DNA of 47,500 nt from Botryococcus braunii (taxonomy: Eukaryota; Chlorophyta; Trebouxiophyceae), in NCBI GenBank assembly GCA_002005505.1, contig KV908354.1, forward strand, positions 389,768 through 437,267, given 5' to 3'. The first letter of the stretch is position 1. Every line of letters starts with the position of its first letter. Made by a program: the position numbers and the translations under genes. Under the pieces are notes generated by a model. It saw only the letters and a program-made list of their open reading frames with translations. It searched no databases and had not been told where the DNA came from. Positions 19,204 through 29,600 of this stretch are shown here, piece by piece.

Positions 19204-22200
19204 TCAAGGGAAGGTGTCGCGCAGCGCCACCTGGTCCCAAATGGGCGGGGCGAGCCCCTGGAGTCTATGATAGGTATTAACCAGCCCGGGATGGGTCTCG
19301 AATGCCTCCTGAGATTCCCATGAGTCCTCTGTGGCCCCATGGCCTGCCCACTTTACAAGGTACTCGAGAAAGGGTGTGCCATCCTCAAAATGGTAGGAGA
19401 ACCCATCCTTGTCGTGCAACAGCCGGTGATCGACTAGTGCATCCACTACCCACTCCAGGTGAGTGGTGCCATCCGCTTTGGTGATGACTTTTGGGGGGCA
19501 GTATCCACGCGACTGCGCCTCCTCACGTGTCCAGTATGGCTTCAAATAGCAGACATTTATGCGGGGGTGGATGTCCAACCGGTCCGGAAGATCCAGTGTG
19601 ACGAAGTTAACGTTGTCGGGGGTGACCGCCATGACCCTGAAGGGTCCCACGTGCCTGGGCTGCAGCTTGCTGAATCTGTTTGAAGTTAGCGTGGGGGCCG
19701 CACGGGTTGAACGGAGGACATAGTCCCCTTCCTGGTAGATGGCCTCCCTCCTATGCCCGTTGGCATAGGCCGTCTGACGGTCTTGAGCTGCACGCAAACA
19801 CTTCCTTGCAAGGGTGATTTTGTCTTGCATTTTTCTCATGAAGAGATCAGCCCTATCCACCTTAGTGCCCTCCATGTGTCCCACCGCAAACGGTATATTT
19901 GGATCTTGCCCATATGTTAACCTGAAGGGTGTGGAGTTTAGGGAAGTTTGCCAAGAGTTGTTGTAGGCAAATTCCGCCACTGAAAGGTAATCCTCCCACT
20001 CCTTTGGGTTATCCTTGACATAGTGTTTCAGAAAATCTTCCAAGATCCTATTCACCCGTTCCGTTTGACCATCTGACTGAGGATGATATGCCGTAGTTCG
20101 AGCCGGCTTGCACCCCGTCAGACTTAGAAGTGTGTTCATGAAATTATTCACAAACCGAGGATCTCGGTCCGAAACAATTTCTTCAGGGAAACCGTGATAC
20201 TTCCATACTTTATCCCTCATCAGAACAGCAACTTCATAAGCATCTGCATTGGTAGTGGTAGGGGCAAAGTGGGCACATTTGCTCAACCTGTCAACCACTA
20301 CCCATATTGCGTTATGCCCGTGTTTGCTTTTAGGCAGTCCCGTGATGAAATCCATTGAGATGCTTTGCCATTTCCTTGTGGGGATTTGTAAAGGGTGTAA
20401 GAGTCCTGCGGGTAACTGGTTTGAGGCCTTCACCCGCTGGCATGAATCACAATACTTCACATACTCCCGCACATCCTCCGCCATTCCCGGCCACCACCAG
20501 TCCCGCTTCACTAGATCATACATCTTCGCAAAGCCTGGATGACCAACAGAAGGAGGTTCATGCAAAGCTTTCAATATGTCCTGCCGCAGATTCCTAGCAA
20601 CTGGACCTTCCTTATCCCGGACTTCATAAAATGCAGGCACATATTTTCTTCCCTCCCTTCCAAATTCCCAAACCCCGTCCGTAAAGTGAACTTTTCTCCT
20701 ATTTGCCCTTGTTCCCAACCACGAATCATGTGCGTAAGCACCCTTCAACAATTCCAAGAAGGTGTCACACCCGTCAGACCCGAGGGTGATGGAGCCCGAG
20801 CGGGCCCTCCCGTCCCCATCCATCGAGGTTGCATTGGTCCCCTTCCCGGGGTTGGGCTCCGTGGAGACGTTGCGCTGCTGTTGTCCCTGGAGCTGTCCCT
20901 GGAGGACTGGGTTCCTAGACAACGCATCCGCAACGTTAGTCTTTCCAGGCTCCCAAACCCAGAGAATGTTGAACTCCTGCAACTTCTCAGCCCACCGTGC
21001 CCTCCGAGGGCTTAAACCAACCTGTTGCTGAAGAAAAGTGTTACACTTATGGTCTGTGGTGACAGTGACTTGTTTCCCTAGGACATAACATCTCCATTCA
21101 GTCAAGGCATACACTACAGCAAGTAACTCCCTCTCAGTTGCAGAATAGTTCCTTTCTGCACTATTGAGCTTCTTACTGTAGTAAGCAATGACTCGACCTT
21201 CCTGCAATAGTACAGCGCCAACCCCAAAATCACTCGCATCACAAATTACCTGGAAGGGTTTACGAAGGTCTGGCAGTGATAGTATGGGTGCCTGTATTAA
21301 TGCATCCTTGAGAGCCGCAAGGGCCTCATCTTGCTCCTTTCCCCAAGTCCAAGAACTTTTGCTACTGGACAGTTTAGTCAAAGGAGCAGCAAGTGAGCTG
21401 AACCCCTGAATAAATTTTCGAAAATAATTTGCAAGCCCCAAAAATCTACGCACGTCGGTGACGTGTTGGGGTGTGGGCCAATCCTTGACTACCTCCACTT
21501 TTTGGGGGTCCACTTTCAATCCATCCTTGCGAATGATATGCCCGAGGTATTTGAGTTCTGAGCATAAGAATTCACATTTGGCAAGTTTTGCAAACAATTC
21601 CTTTTCCCGAAGGCGTTGGAACACCTTCCGAAGATGAGCATAATGCTCCTCTTCATCCCGACTGAAAATTAGAACATCGTCAAGGTACACTACCACAAAC
21701 CCTTCCCTTATGAAATCATGAAAGATTTCATTCATTAGGCGTTGAAAGGTAGCGGGGGCGTTGGTGAGTCCAAAAGGAAGCACTAAGAACTCATACAGCC
21801 CAAAGGGTGTACGAAACGCTGTTTTAGGAATGTCTTCCTCCTTTAGCCTTACTTGATGATAACCACTGAGGAGGTCCAGACTAGAGAAAATCTTAGCACC
21901 TTTAAGTTTATCAAGCAAGTCGTCTATGCGAGGGAGAGGGTACCTATCATGAATGGTGATTTTATTTAATGCCCTGTAGTCTATAACCATTCGGTATGTG
22001 CCCTCCTTCTTCCTCACAAACAAGACCGGTGAAGCATATGGTGAACATGAGGGGCGTATGTGTCCCTTAGAAAGTAGTTCATCCACAGTTCGCTCACATT
22101 CCTCAGTTTCTTCCACGGACAAGCGGTAAGCAGGACGGTTTGGAGGAGTTATTCCTTCCTGCACATTAATAGTGTGATAGACTTGTCGGTGTGGGGGTAA

Positions 22201-23364
22201 TCCTGGTAGCCCAGTTGGAAAAATGTCCTTGTACTCCCGGAGCAAGTGTGCTAGCCGCTCAGGCTTTTTAGCACAAATGTCCTCTAGAGGGTCCGAAGGC
22301 TTACCCGTGGTGACCTCGGATTCTCCCTCTTCCTCTTCCTTTTCCTCTTCCCTTTCCTCTTCCTTTTCCACTTCCTTCTCCACTTCTAGGCAACTCTCCA
22401 TATCCGGGGCCGTGCCCGAGGTATCCCCCGGCGCAGAGTTGTGTAAGGAAGTCCCGGATGACTCCGTCGAGGGGTCGTCCATGTCCACCAAAGTTGGCAT
22501 CTCTTCCTGTTCATCCCAACCAACATGTTCATCCTTGGCCATGACATTGAACAAGCAGGTTTTCCAATGATCCCGTTTCCCTTTCCTGGTGTTTCCTAAT
22601 TTGATTCCCCATCCCAACTTCTTTCCCAAGCCTTTGCCATGTTTGTTTAACAAGACCCATTTGTTATTGTGTCTAATATGAGCCTTGCCAGCTCTCACAT
22701 TAACATTAGCATGTCGTGGTGCTAGCCAATCCTGTCCCAAAATTATGTCAATTCCTTCCATTATTGAGTCACACACAAGAAAGGAGTGTCTCGTAATGAT
22801 AGATGGAGCAAACCGGACACTCAAATCCACTTTCCCATTTGTGTGTGTTACTGTCCCATCAGCAAGTGTGACGGGTGAAGTCCTCTTGTTATACCTCAAA
22901 CCTTGCAAAACTTTTTCCCGGACAAAAGAGTGTGTGGCCCCGGTGTCCATTAAAGCTTTACATTGTTGTCCCCTTGTCATGACAGGAAATGTGAGGTTAA
23001 GAGGTGCAGCACTTGACGTTGAACCCAACTGACAAGATGCTTTGGGTGCTGCATAAGCTAAAACAAAGGAAAAAGGAAATGTACATTGCTGCCCTTGAAA
23101 AGAAAAGCATTCCCCTTTTGAGCCCCTAGCAAGAATTTTCAGGTTTGCGCGAGAGCGTAACCGCAAAAAGAAACTCCTACTTTTCCACACCTTCTGGCCT
23201 ATCACAAAGCATGCACTGACTTGTGAATTTTCTTTTCGTTCAGCAAGAAAAGATTCAATACAAGTCTCAGCTTTGTGTTTGCCAGGAACAATCAGAGGTG
23301 TATTCCAACTTCCCAAGGACTTCTGAACAAGAAAAGTTAAATATGAAAAACAAATTTCATTCAT
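19204..23364 (-). CDS. pol: B1 Pol polyprotein (PR-RT-RH-INT-chromodomain)
   Basis: 1386 residues, unbroken. The N-terminal domain (about 1-130) has the conserved ACF..GQKVWKS and FPFSFV patches. Protease DTGA begins at residue 140. RT has YLDDVLIFS, RNase H has [17 protein letters not shown], integrase has the VGHPG...CDSC finger, MDF, SDRDPRF and DGQTERVNR, and GPFRV follows. The chromodomain-like end carries FEDGTPFLEYLVKWAGH and DSWES. A Glu/Lys-rich stretch precedes RT (about 325-350). The ATG lies two nt after the gag TAG stop, in a different frame from gag, so Pol would need reinitiation or frameshifting. It is clearly diverged from family A but colinear with it. Confidence 0.95.
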   Translation of the reverse strand: MNEICFSYLTFLVQKSLGSWNTPLIVPGKHKAETCIESFLAERKENSQVSACFVIGQKVWKSRSFFLRLRSRANLKILARGSKGECFSFQGQQCTFPFSFVLAYAAPKASCQLGSTSSAAPLNLTFPVMTRGQQCKALMDTGATHSFVREKVLQGLRYNKRTSPVTLADGTVTHTNGKVDLSVRFAPSIITRHSFLVCDSIMEGIDIILGQDWLAPRHANVNVRAGKAHIRHNNKWVLLNKHGKGLGKKLGWGIKLGNTRKGKRDHWKTCLFNVMAKDEHVGWDEQEEMPTLVDMDDPSTESSGTSLHNSAPGDTSGTAPDMESCLEVEKEVEKEEEREEEKEEEEGESEVTTGKPSDPLEDICAKKPERLAHLLREYKDIFPTGLPGLPPHRQVYHTINVQEGITPPNRPAYRLSVEETEECERTVDELLSKGHIRPSCSPYASPVLFVRKKEGTYRMVIDYRALNKITIHDRYPLPRIDDLLDKLKGAKIFSSLDLLSGYHQVRLKEEDIPKTAFRTPFGLYEFLVLPFGLTNAPATFQRLMNEIFHDFIREGFVVVYLDDVLIFSRDEEEHYAHLRKVFQRLREKELFAKLAKCEFLCSELKYLGHIIRKDGLKVDPQKVEVVKDWPTPQHVTDVRRFLGLANYFRKFIQGFSSLAAPLTKLSSSKSSWTWGKEQDEALAALKDALIQAPILSLPDLRKPFQVICDASDFGVGAVLLQEGRVIAYYSKKLNSAERNYSATERELLAVVYALTEWRCYVLGKQVTVTTDHKCNTFLQQQVGLSPRRARWAEKLQEFNILWVWEPGKTNVADALSRNPVLQGQLQGQQQRNVSTEPNPGKGTNATSMDGDGRARSGSITLGSDGCDTFLELLKGAYAHDSWLGTRANRRKVHFTDGVWEFGREGRKYVPAFYEVRDKEGPVARNLRQDILKALHEPPSVGHPGFAKMYDLVKRDWWWPGMAEDVREYVKYCDSCQRVKASNQLPAGLLHPLQIPTRKWQSISMDFITGLPKSKHGHNAIWVVVDRLSKCAHFAPTTTNADAYEVAVLMRDKVWKYHGFPEEIVSDRDPRFVNNFMNTLLSLTGCKPARTTAYHPQSDGQTERVNRILEDFLKHYVKDNPKEWEDYLSVAEFAYNNSWQTSLNSTPFRLTYGQDPNIPFAVGHMEGTKVDRADLFMRKMQDKITLARKCLRAAQDRQTAYANGHRREAIYQEGDYVLRSTRAAPTLTSNRFSKLQPRHVGPFRVMAVTPDNVNFVTLDLPDRLDIHPRINVCYLKPYWTREEAQSRGYCPPKVITKADGTTHLEWVVDALVDHRLLHDKDGFSYHFEDGTPFLEYLVKWAGHGATEDSWESQEAFETHPGLVNTYHRLQGLAPPIWDQVALRDTFP

Positions 23365-23366
23365 GA

Positions 23367-24506
23367 CTAATCTTGTTTAGGGCCCTTGCCCTTCCCTTTC
23401 CCTTTCCAATGTTTTCCCTTGTTAAATCCCTTAGGCCCAATGTGTGAGGGAGGTGAAACACCTTGCAGTGGTGCTGCCACTGGTTGATTGTTTCCTTGCC
23501 TTGGATAGAATCCAGGCTGAAAATTTGATGGGGTGTGCCCACTAGCTTGAGCTTTGGCAGCTAGATATTGCTTTTTAGCAACACACTGCCATGACTCGTG
23601 GCCTAGTTTATGACAAAAATAGCATTCCCTATCCTTTGGAATAGAGGTTCTGGAATCAATTTTTCTCCCGGACCCAAAAGGGGGTGCTCCCACCAAACCC
23701 AAGGAAGGTGGTGCAGGGGGCTGTTGTTCCACCACTCCTGCTGCCACTTGAGGTGTCTGGGTGTAGACCCTCTTCCTCTTGGGTCCCTGTGCATCCACAT
23801 ATGTGCTTTTGAGACTTGCCTCATATTTAACAACATAAGTGCAAATGTCTTCCAGATCAGTGAAAGGACTGCCTGTTGCAGGGTTCACAGTGCATGCAAG
23901 TTTGAGAGGAGTATTAAGACCCTTGGTAAAAAGATGTAACTGGTCTTGCATGGCTATTTGATAGTCAACCTCTACATCTGCTAAGAGAGACATAAATCTT
24001 TCAATATATCTCTCGACAGTCTCATTTCCTTGAAAGACTTTGTCTAATTTTGCCCTGGCAATGGCCACTGTGTCTGTGGAATCATATCTTTTAACCATAA
24101 AAGTTTTATAATCCTTCCATTCCAATGTATGCTCATGTATCCCTTCCTTTTCTAGTTTCCTTACATGTGTGTCCCAAACTTTTGTAGGTCTTTCTTCCAT
24201 CAATTGCACTCCCAAGGCCACCCACTTTCCTGCAGGCACATTGGTTAGTTTTGCATAGCCTTCCAACTTCCTTGCAAAATAGCAAAAAGATCCCCTCTTT
24301 CCCGAAAACAAAGAAGGAGGAGTTGCTCTTACTTGTCCACTAGGGCGAGGAGTCCCTCCACCCCATCCCCTCCAACTTGCCTTTCGGCAGAAGCTGTTTC
24401 CTAAAATTCCAAAATAACTGCTCCTTATTTTATTGGTTAACTTGATCTTCTTTGTCTTTGGTGTGGACGGAGCGGGCGACGGATCGCGAGATGCCCCCTC
24501 CATCAA
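23367..24506 (-). CDS. gag: B1 Gag (N-terminal frame damaged)
   Basis: Open from about residue 30 of the original Gag to TAG at 23369-23367. Capsid core: KWVALGVQLMEERPTKVW and FQGNETVERYIERF. Zinc knuckle CYFCHKLGHESWQC, then a Lys/Gly-rich basic tail. The ancestral start is probably the ATG at 24601-24599, by comparison with the B2 gag start. B1 lacks one base near 24515 that B2 has, which shifts the frame between that ATG and this ORF. A second 1-nt difference near 24427-24432, apparently compensated before GQVRATPPS, scrambles about 28 residues. Gag is therefore probably defective unless translation starts internally. Confidence 0.82.
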   Translation of the reverse strand: MMEGASRDPSPAPSTPKTKKIKLTNKIRSSYFGILGNSFCRKASWRGWGGGTPRPSGQVRATPPSLFSGKRGSFCYFARKLEGYAKLTNVPAGKWVALGVQLMEERPTKVWDTHVRKLEKEGIHEHTLEWKDYKTFMVKRYDSTDTVAIARAKLDKVFQGNETVERYIERFMSLLADVEVDYQIAMQDQLHLFTKGLNTPLKLACTVNPATGSPFTDLEDICTYVVKYEASLKSTYVDAQGPKRKRVYTQTPQVAAGVVEQQPPAPPSLGLVGAPPFGSGRKIDSRTSIPKDRECYFCHKLGHESWQCVAKKQYLAAKAQASGHTPSNFQPGFYPRQGNNQPVAAPLQGVSPPSHIGPKGFNKGKHWKGKGKGKGPKQD

Positions 24507-24704
24507 GTCCTCACCAGCTCCCCTGAGCTTTCCAACGCTTCCAAAAATTCTCTTTCTTCCGAAGAAAGGTTTTTAAACTTCCCAGAAGAGGGCGGTGACA
24601 TCTACGGCCCACATATGAGAGTTAGACCTTCCATCGAACGATCTCCCTCCTACGACTTTCCTCCTTCCACCACGCGAAAGACTTGCAGAGGACAATTCGG
24701 CATC

Positions 24705-24716
24705 TCGCCGATACCA
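24705..24716 (-). other. B1 primer-binding site
   Basis: TGGTATCGGCGA in sense, two nt inside the 5' LTR; identical to the PBS of A1, B2, C and D. Confidence 0.85.
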
Positions 24717-24718
24717 GA

Positions 24719-25194
24719 TGTAGTAGAATGCACAAGTTAGAGAGAATTTCCAAGTTGTGAGAGAGAGAGAGACAAGGCCGGATGGCCGACAAGTTGGACG
24801 CTCTTTCCAATTACAAGTAACCCCCACCTCACGGAGCTTCCACTCCCTACTTGTGGTCTACTAAGCTTCCAAATTACCTGAGTGCGTGTCTTCCCGTGGC
24901 TTACGTCTCTATCCGTTCCTTCCCGTGGTTCGTGATCGTGTGTTCACGTTCCTCCAATGGTAGCGCACTAGTCCACCAAACCTCTACAATAGTATCTAGA
25001 AAATATCCTAGGATCCTACTATGAGAGTAACGTCCATAACTATCCAATGGAATTCGACGGCTAGGAAGCCAAGGCTAGACGCTAGGCACGTGCGTACTCG
25101 CGTTGCTCGTACGACATGTGCGCCACATGTGCGCCTAGGCTAGGGGGTAAGGGAAATGTCCAGAAATGCCGGGAAATCCCTACATTCCATCACA
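24719..25194 (-). repeat. LTR of B1 (5' LTR in sense)
   Basis: 476 bp, same as 17781-18256 by eye. It is joined on the right to family B pol sequence with no 5-bp repeat of the left flank. Confidence 0.95.
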
Positions 25195-25700
25195 CTTCCT
25201 TATCCCGGACTTCATAAAATGCAGGCACATATTTTCATCCCTCCCTTCCAAATTCCCAAACCCCGTCCGTAAAGTGAACTTTTCTCCTATTTGCCCTTGT
25301 TCCCAACCACGAATCATGTGCGTAAGCACCCTTCAACAATTCCAAGAAGGTGTCACACCCGTCAGACCCGAGGGTGATGGAGCCCGAGCGGCCCTCCCGT
25401 CCCATCCATCGAGGTTGCATTGATCCCCTTCCCGGGGTTGGGCTCCGTGGAGACGTTGCGCTGCTGTTGTCCCTGGAGCTGTCCCTGGAGGACTGGGTTC
25501 CTGGACAACGCATCCGCAACGTTAGTCTTTCCAAGCTCCCAAACCCAAAGAATGTTGAACTCCTGCAACTTCTCAGCCCACCGTGCCCTCCGAGGGCTTA
25601 AACCAACCTGTTGCTGAAGAAAAGTGTTACACTTATGATCTGTGGTGATAGTGACTTGTTTCCCTAGGACATAACATCTCCATTCAGTCAAGGCATACAC
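25195..25700 (-). pseudogene. pol: B2 pol fragment: RNase H to integrase finger region
   Basis: Family B pol, colinear with B1 about 20608-21117, from the end of RNase H (TEWRCYVLGKQVTITTDHK) through ADALSR and the Ser/Thr linker to the pre-finger region (NRRKVHF). At least two 1-nt deletions near 25388-25405 break the frame. It starts abruptly at the B1 LTR and is cut by element C at 25700. It continues at 31864. Confidence 0.88.
25696..25700. repeat. Target-site duplication of C, left copy (TACAC)
   Basis: TACAC before the left LTR of C and again at 31859-31863. The intact family B sequence in B1 (near 21109-21115) has it once. A 6-bp reading (TACACT) is also possible. Confidence 0.88.
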
Positions 25701-26150
25701 TTTAACGAAGTGAGACGTGTAACTAAGATTTATAACAAGCTAAGCAAGGGTTTCAGGCAAGGGTGACACCGAAGGTAGGAATCGAAGTTCCAATCCGTTA
25801 CAAGTTCGCAGCCCTCCTCACGCAGGTCGTCCGAGTCTCCAAAGAACAATATATAATGAACAATGTAGAGAATGCTAGATGTCTCACTCGTAGCAGCAAA
25901 CCCAAAGACAATGATGACCACCCGAGTTCCTAGTCCACCTATGCGCGGATCCGGCTACGTCGTCCCTCTACGAGATGCTCTCGCGAGCATAACGATATGG
26001 ATGACGAGAGGAGACCCACTAGGATATTACAGTCATTTTCCTACACACAAGGACAACGAGATCTACTCGTATCCCAAAGGGCACGAAGAAACATGAACTA
26101 CGCGCACATCCTACGTGAGACGCGTCGCGCTGACGCGGCACCTCACTACA
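25701..26150 (-). repeat. LTR of C (3' LTR in sense)
   Basis: 450 bp. In sense it starts TGTAGTGAGG but ends in CGTTAA(A) rather than CA. It matches 31411-31858 apart from a 2-bp indel near 25735 and a few substitutions (for example GATGACC against GATAACC). Confidence 0.9.
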
Positions 26151-26164
26151 TACTCCCCCCCTTA
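26151..26164 (-). other. C polypurine tract
   Basis: In sense TAAGGGGGGGAGTA directly before the 3' LTR. Confidence 0.78.
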
Positions 26165-26699
26165 TTCCTGTGCGTCCCCGCGCAGAAGGCAGAGCGCAAC
26201 AACAAACAGACAAGGCAAACAAAGGAACAGAAAGACCTTCCAACATGCGGAGACTCAGACTTAGACCTACGGGCAACCCGCCTCCCGTGTTGCCAGACCC
26301 CAGCCGAATGCTGCGTATCGGGGTCCCCACCATAATGCAATAAGAACAAGGATCAGGCATGACTAACAGAACAAAAGACAAAACACTGAAAGAAAAACGA
26401 AAGTCCACATGATGAACAGCCAAAATGAGACACAAGGGCAGAGCTAAAAGTCCAGATGTCCAAAAGTCCAGAGTCCAAGGGGAGTCCAATTTCCACATAT
26501 AGTCCAGTATTACGCCAGTATTGCACCATATTGATCAGGTGTGGTAGTGAAGTGAAAAGGCCATACACCTAATGTGCACAAAAATCTATCCAGGTAAGGG
26601 ACCCATGGTCAACCCTACCGGGTAAGGCAGCCTTACCCTAGCCTATCCAAAGTCCATATGGCCATACAGAGAGACCCCTCCAAGGAGGGCCAACCGGTC
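26165..26699 (-). other. C 3' noncoding region
   Basis: No gene seen. It contains several AGTCC(A) motifs at about 26400-26510 (AAAAGTCCAGA, AGAGTCCAAGG, GAGTCCAATTTCC), like the repeats in the family A 3' region. Confidence 0.5.
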
Positions 26700-29600
26700 G
26701 ACGGGACCCTAAGGGTGGACCCTAGAAGTCGTGCCCTTGGGAGGCAATGGCGGGAGCCCGTGACTCTCTCTGTATTCTTCCACTTTATTGTGGCAACAAC
26801 GCGTGACCTGTGCAAGTTATTTCCAGCTATCCTCATTTGGCTCGTTCGGATCGTCCAGAGTGCGGCCGCGTTCGCCAGTGAGTGGCTTGTGATCCACAAT
26901 GCCACCACACCCGGGATCCACGATACATCCACACCCATGTCCTTAACAATTGTGCTAGAGTATAAGCATCAGCTTTCATTGTTGTAGCAGCAAAATGAGC
27001 ACACTTGTTAAGCCTATCCACGACAAATCAAATAGCATCATTTCCACTTGGGGTCTGTGGGAGGTTAGTAATAAAGTCCATAGACACACTTTGCCACTTC
27101 CTTCCTGGTATTTGCAAGGGGTGAAGAAGACCAGCAGGCAAAGTATTCCGAGCCTTGACTCGTTGACAAGAGTCACAATGAGCAACATAGGCTTTGACAT
27201 CCTCATACATTCCCGGCCAATACCATTCCCTTGTGACAAGCTCGTACATGCGAGTTACTCCAGGGTGACCAACATGAGGTGGATCATGTAAAGCTTCCAA
27301 AATTCCACGTCGTAGGTTCTCCACGACAAGTTCCCCATCTTTCCTTTCCTCAAACAATGCAGGAACATATTTCCGTCCATTCCTCTCCCAAAAGCCTCCC
27401 TTTAGACTAACCTTCCTTCTATTCGCACGCGCTGCCAACCACGGATCGTATGTGTAAGCCTTCTCAAGTTTGCCAAGTAGGGATTCGTACCCATCGGTCT
27501 CGCGGGTAAGCTCACTCGGGCTGGCCAACCCGATTTGCTCCATCGTGCCGAGGGAGCTTGGGGTCTCGTGAGCGGGCCCCGGGAGCGTGACCTTGGGGAC
27601 CTTGCGGACCTGAGCTGTGAGGGTACCCTCGACATCCCGGCTGGAGGGGGTGAGGGAGTCCGGACTGGTGCGCCGACGCTTGCGCCGGAGGGCAGCCCCG
27701 GCCACAGCAGCCCCATCGTCCCTCCCCCCAGGTCCAGGGTGTTGAGTGAAGTGACACCTCATCATGTTGGTCTTGCCCGGTTCCCATACCCATTCAATCT
27801 CAAACTCCTGCAGGCGCTCGGCCCACCGAGCCCTCAGAGGACTAAGCCCCACCTGTTGACCCAAGAAGGTGTTGCACTTGTGATCCGTCACCACCGTTAC
27901 TGGCTTACCTCACAAATAACATCTCCATTCCGTGAGAGCATACACTACAGCCAATAACTCCCGTTCCGTGGCACTGTAGTTCCTCTCGCTTGCTCCCAAC
28001 TTTTTACTGAAATACGCACAAACCTTCCCATCTTGAAACAGTACAGCTCCCACGCCGTAATCGCATGCGTCGCACACTACCTTAAATGGCCGACGTACGT
28101 CCGGGAGTGTTAAGATAGGGGCACTTACCAAAGCTTCCTTTATGTTGTCAAATGCTTCCTGTTGTTCCTGTCCCCACTTCCAAGGTGCTTTTGCCCCAGA
28201 GAGAGCTGTCAATGGGGTTGCCAGGATACTGTAGTTCTGAATAAACTTTCGAAAGTAATTAGACAACCCAAGAAACCTCCTAACTTCCGTTACGTTTGTG
28301 GGCGTAGGCCACTCCTGCACCACCTTGACTTTATCCATATCCACTTCCAACCCATTTTCCCCAATGATGTGTCCCAAGTATTTCAATTGTTTCTCAAAGA
28401 AAGAGCATTTGACAAGTTTTGCCAGGAGTTGGTGTTCGCGTAGACGGGTGAAAACTCTGTCCAACTGCAGAAGGTGTTCCTCTTCCGTTTTGCTATAAAT
28501 GAGCACATCATCCAAGTATACAACCACAAAGCCTTCCCTTATAAAGTCGTGAAAAACCTCATTCATAAGCCGTTGAAATGTCGCGGGCGCGTTGGTCAAA
28601 CCAAAGGGAAGTACAAGAAATTCGTACAAGCCAAAAGGGGTCCTGAAGGCAGTTTCAGGCACATCCTCCTTGCGAAGTCGCACTTGATGGTACCCAGACA
28701 ACAAGTCCAAGCTCGAAAACACCTTGGCTCCCTTAAGCCTATCCAACAGATCGTCAATTCTGGGGAGAGGGTACCTATCCGAGATGGTAATTTTATTCAG
28801 GGGACGGTAGTCTATTACCATACGCAAACTTCCATCCTTCTTTCTAACAAACAAAACAGGTGATGCAAATGGTGAGCAACTTGGCCTGATCAATCCCAAT
28901 TTTAACAACTCATCAACCGTTTTTTCGCATTCCGCAAGCTCACTTGGAGCAAGACGGTACGCGGGCCTATTGGGGGGCCGATGTCCTTCTTCCAAATTTA
29001 TTGTGTGAAACACTTCCCGCTCCGGGGGTAACCCCGGGAGTTGTTTTGCAAACAAGTCCTCATTTGCAAGTAACAAGTCTTTCAGGGCCTGTGGCTTGCC
29101 TTCCAACATGTCATTTATTTGATGAGTGAAAGTCATACCGGTACTACTGGGGGGTTTTGTGACGACGGGGGTGTCGTCCATAGATTTGTCGGTGTCCGCC
29201 AGTCGGCCTCACTTGAGGCGTCCTCCCCGGTGATGTCCACCAGTTCAGCCTGCTCATTCACAAGCACAGTATACAAACAAACCTTCCAAACATCTTGACC
29301 CTTCCATCCTTTTCCATTCCTATCCTTCCTTCCTTCCTTCCTCTCTTGTGCTTGTAAACCCCAAACAAGTTTTGGCCCCAGTGGCAACGATGAATTTGCG
29401 TGTTTTAGGGTGACCCACTTCCCATTATGTCTAAATTGAGCAGCCTTCACACAAAAATCAATTGAGACTCCTCTTTCTTCCATCCAGTCCTGCCCCAAAA
29501 TCATGTCTACCCCATCAATCATGGCAGGGCTTACAATGAAGTTGTGACGGGAAGTTATACCAGGCTTGAGTGTAAACGACACATCTACCGTTCCTTTCGT

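Larger units (their letters stand above)
17781..25194 (-). mobile_element. Ty3/gypsy chromovirus B1 with two LTRs but mismatched flanks
   Basis: A 7414-bp element with 476-bp LTRs that look identical, a PBS, gag, pol, and a polypurine tract. The left flank is A2 gag (GGTTT) and the right flank is family B pol (CTTCC), so there is no target duplication. Either two insertions recombined, or the cDNA was inserted with loss of target DNA. Gag has N-terminal indels; Pol is open throughout. Confidence 0.92.

Noticed and set aside
18645..19340. 231-codon ORF on the - strand overlapping the 3' end of B1 pol
   Set aside because: No recognisable domain; it covers noncoding DNA and reads out of frame over the pol end, with composition typical of chance translation.
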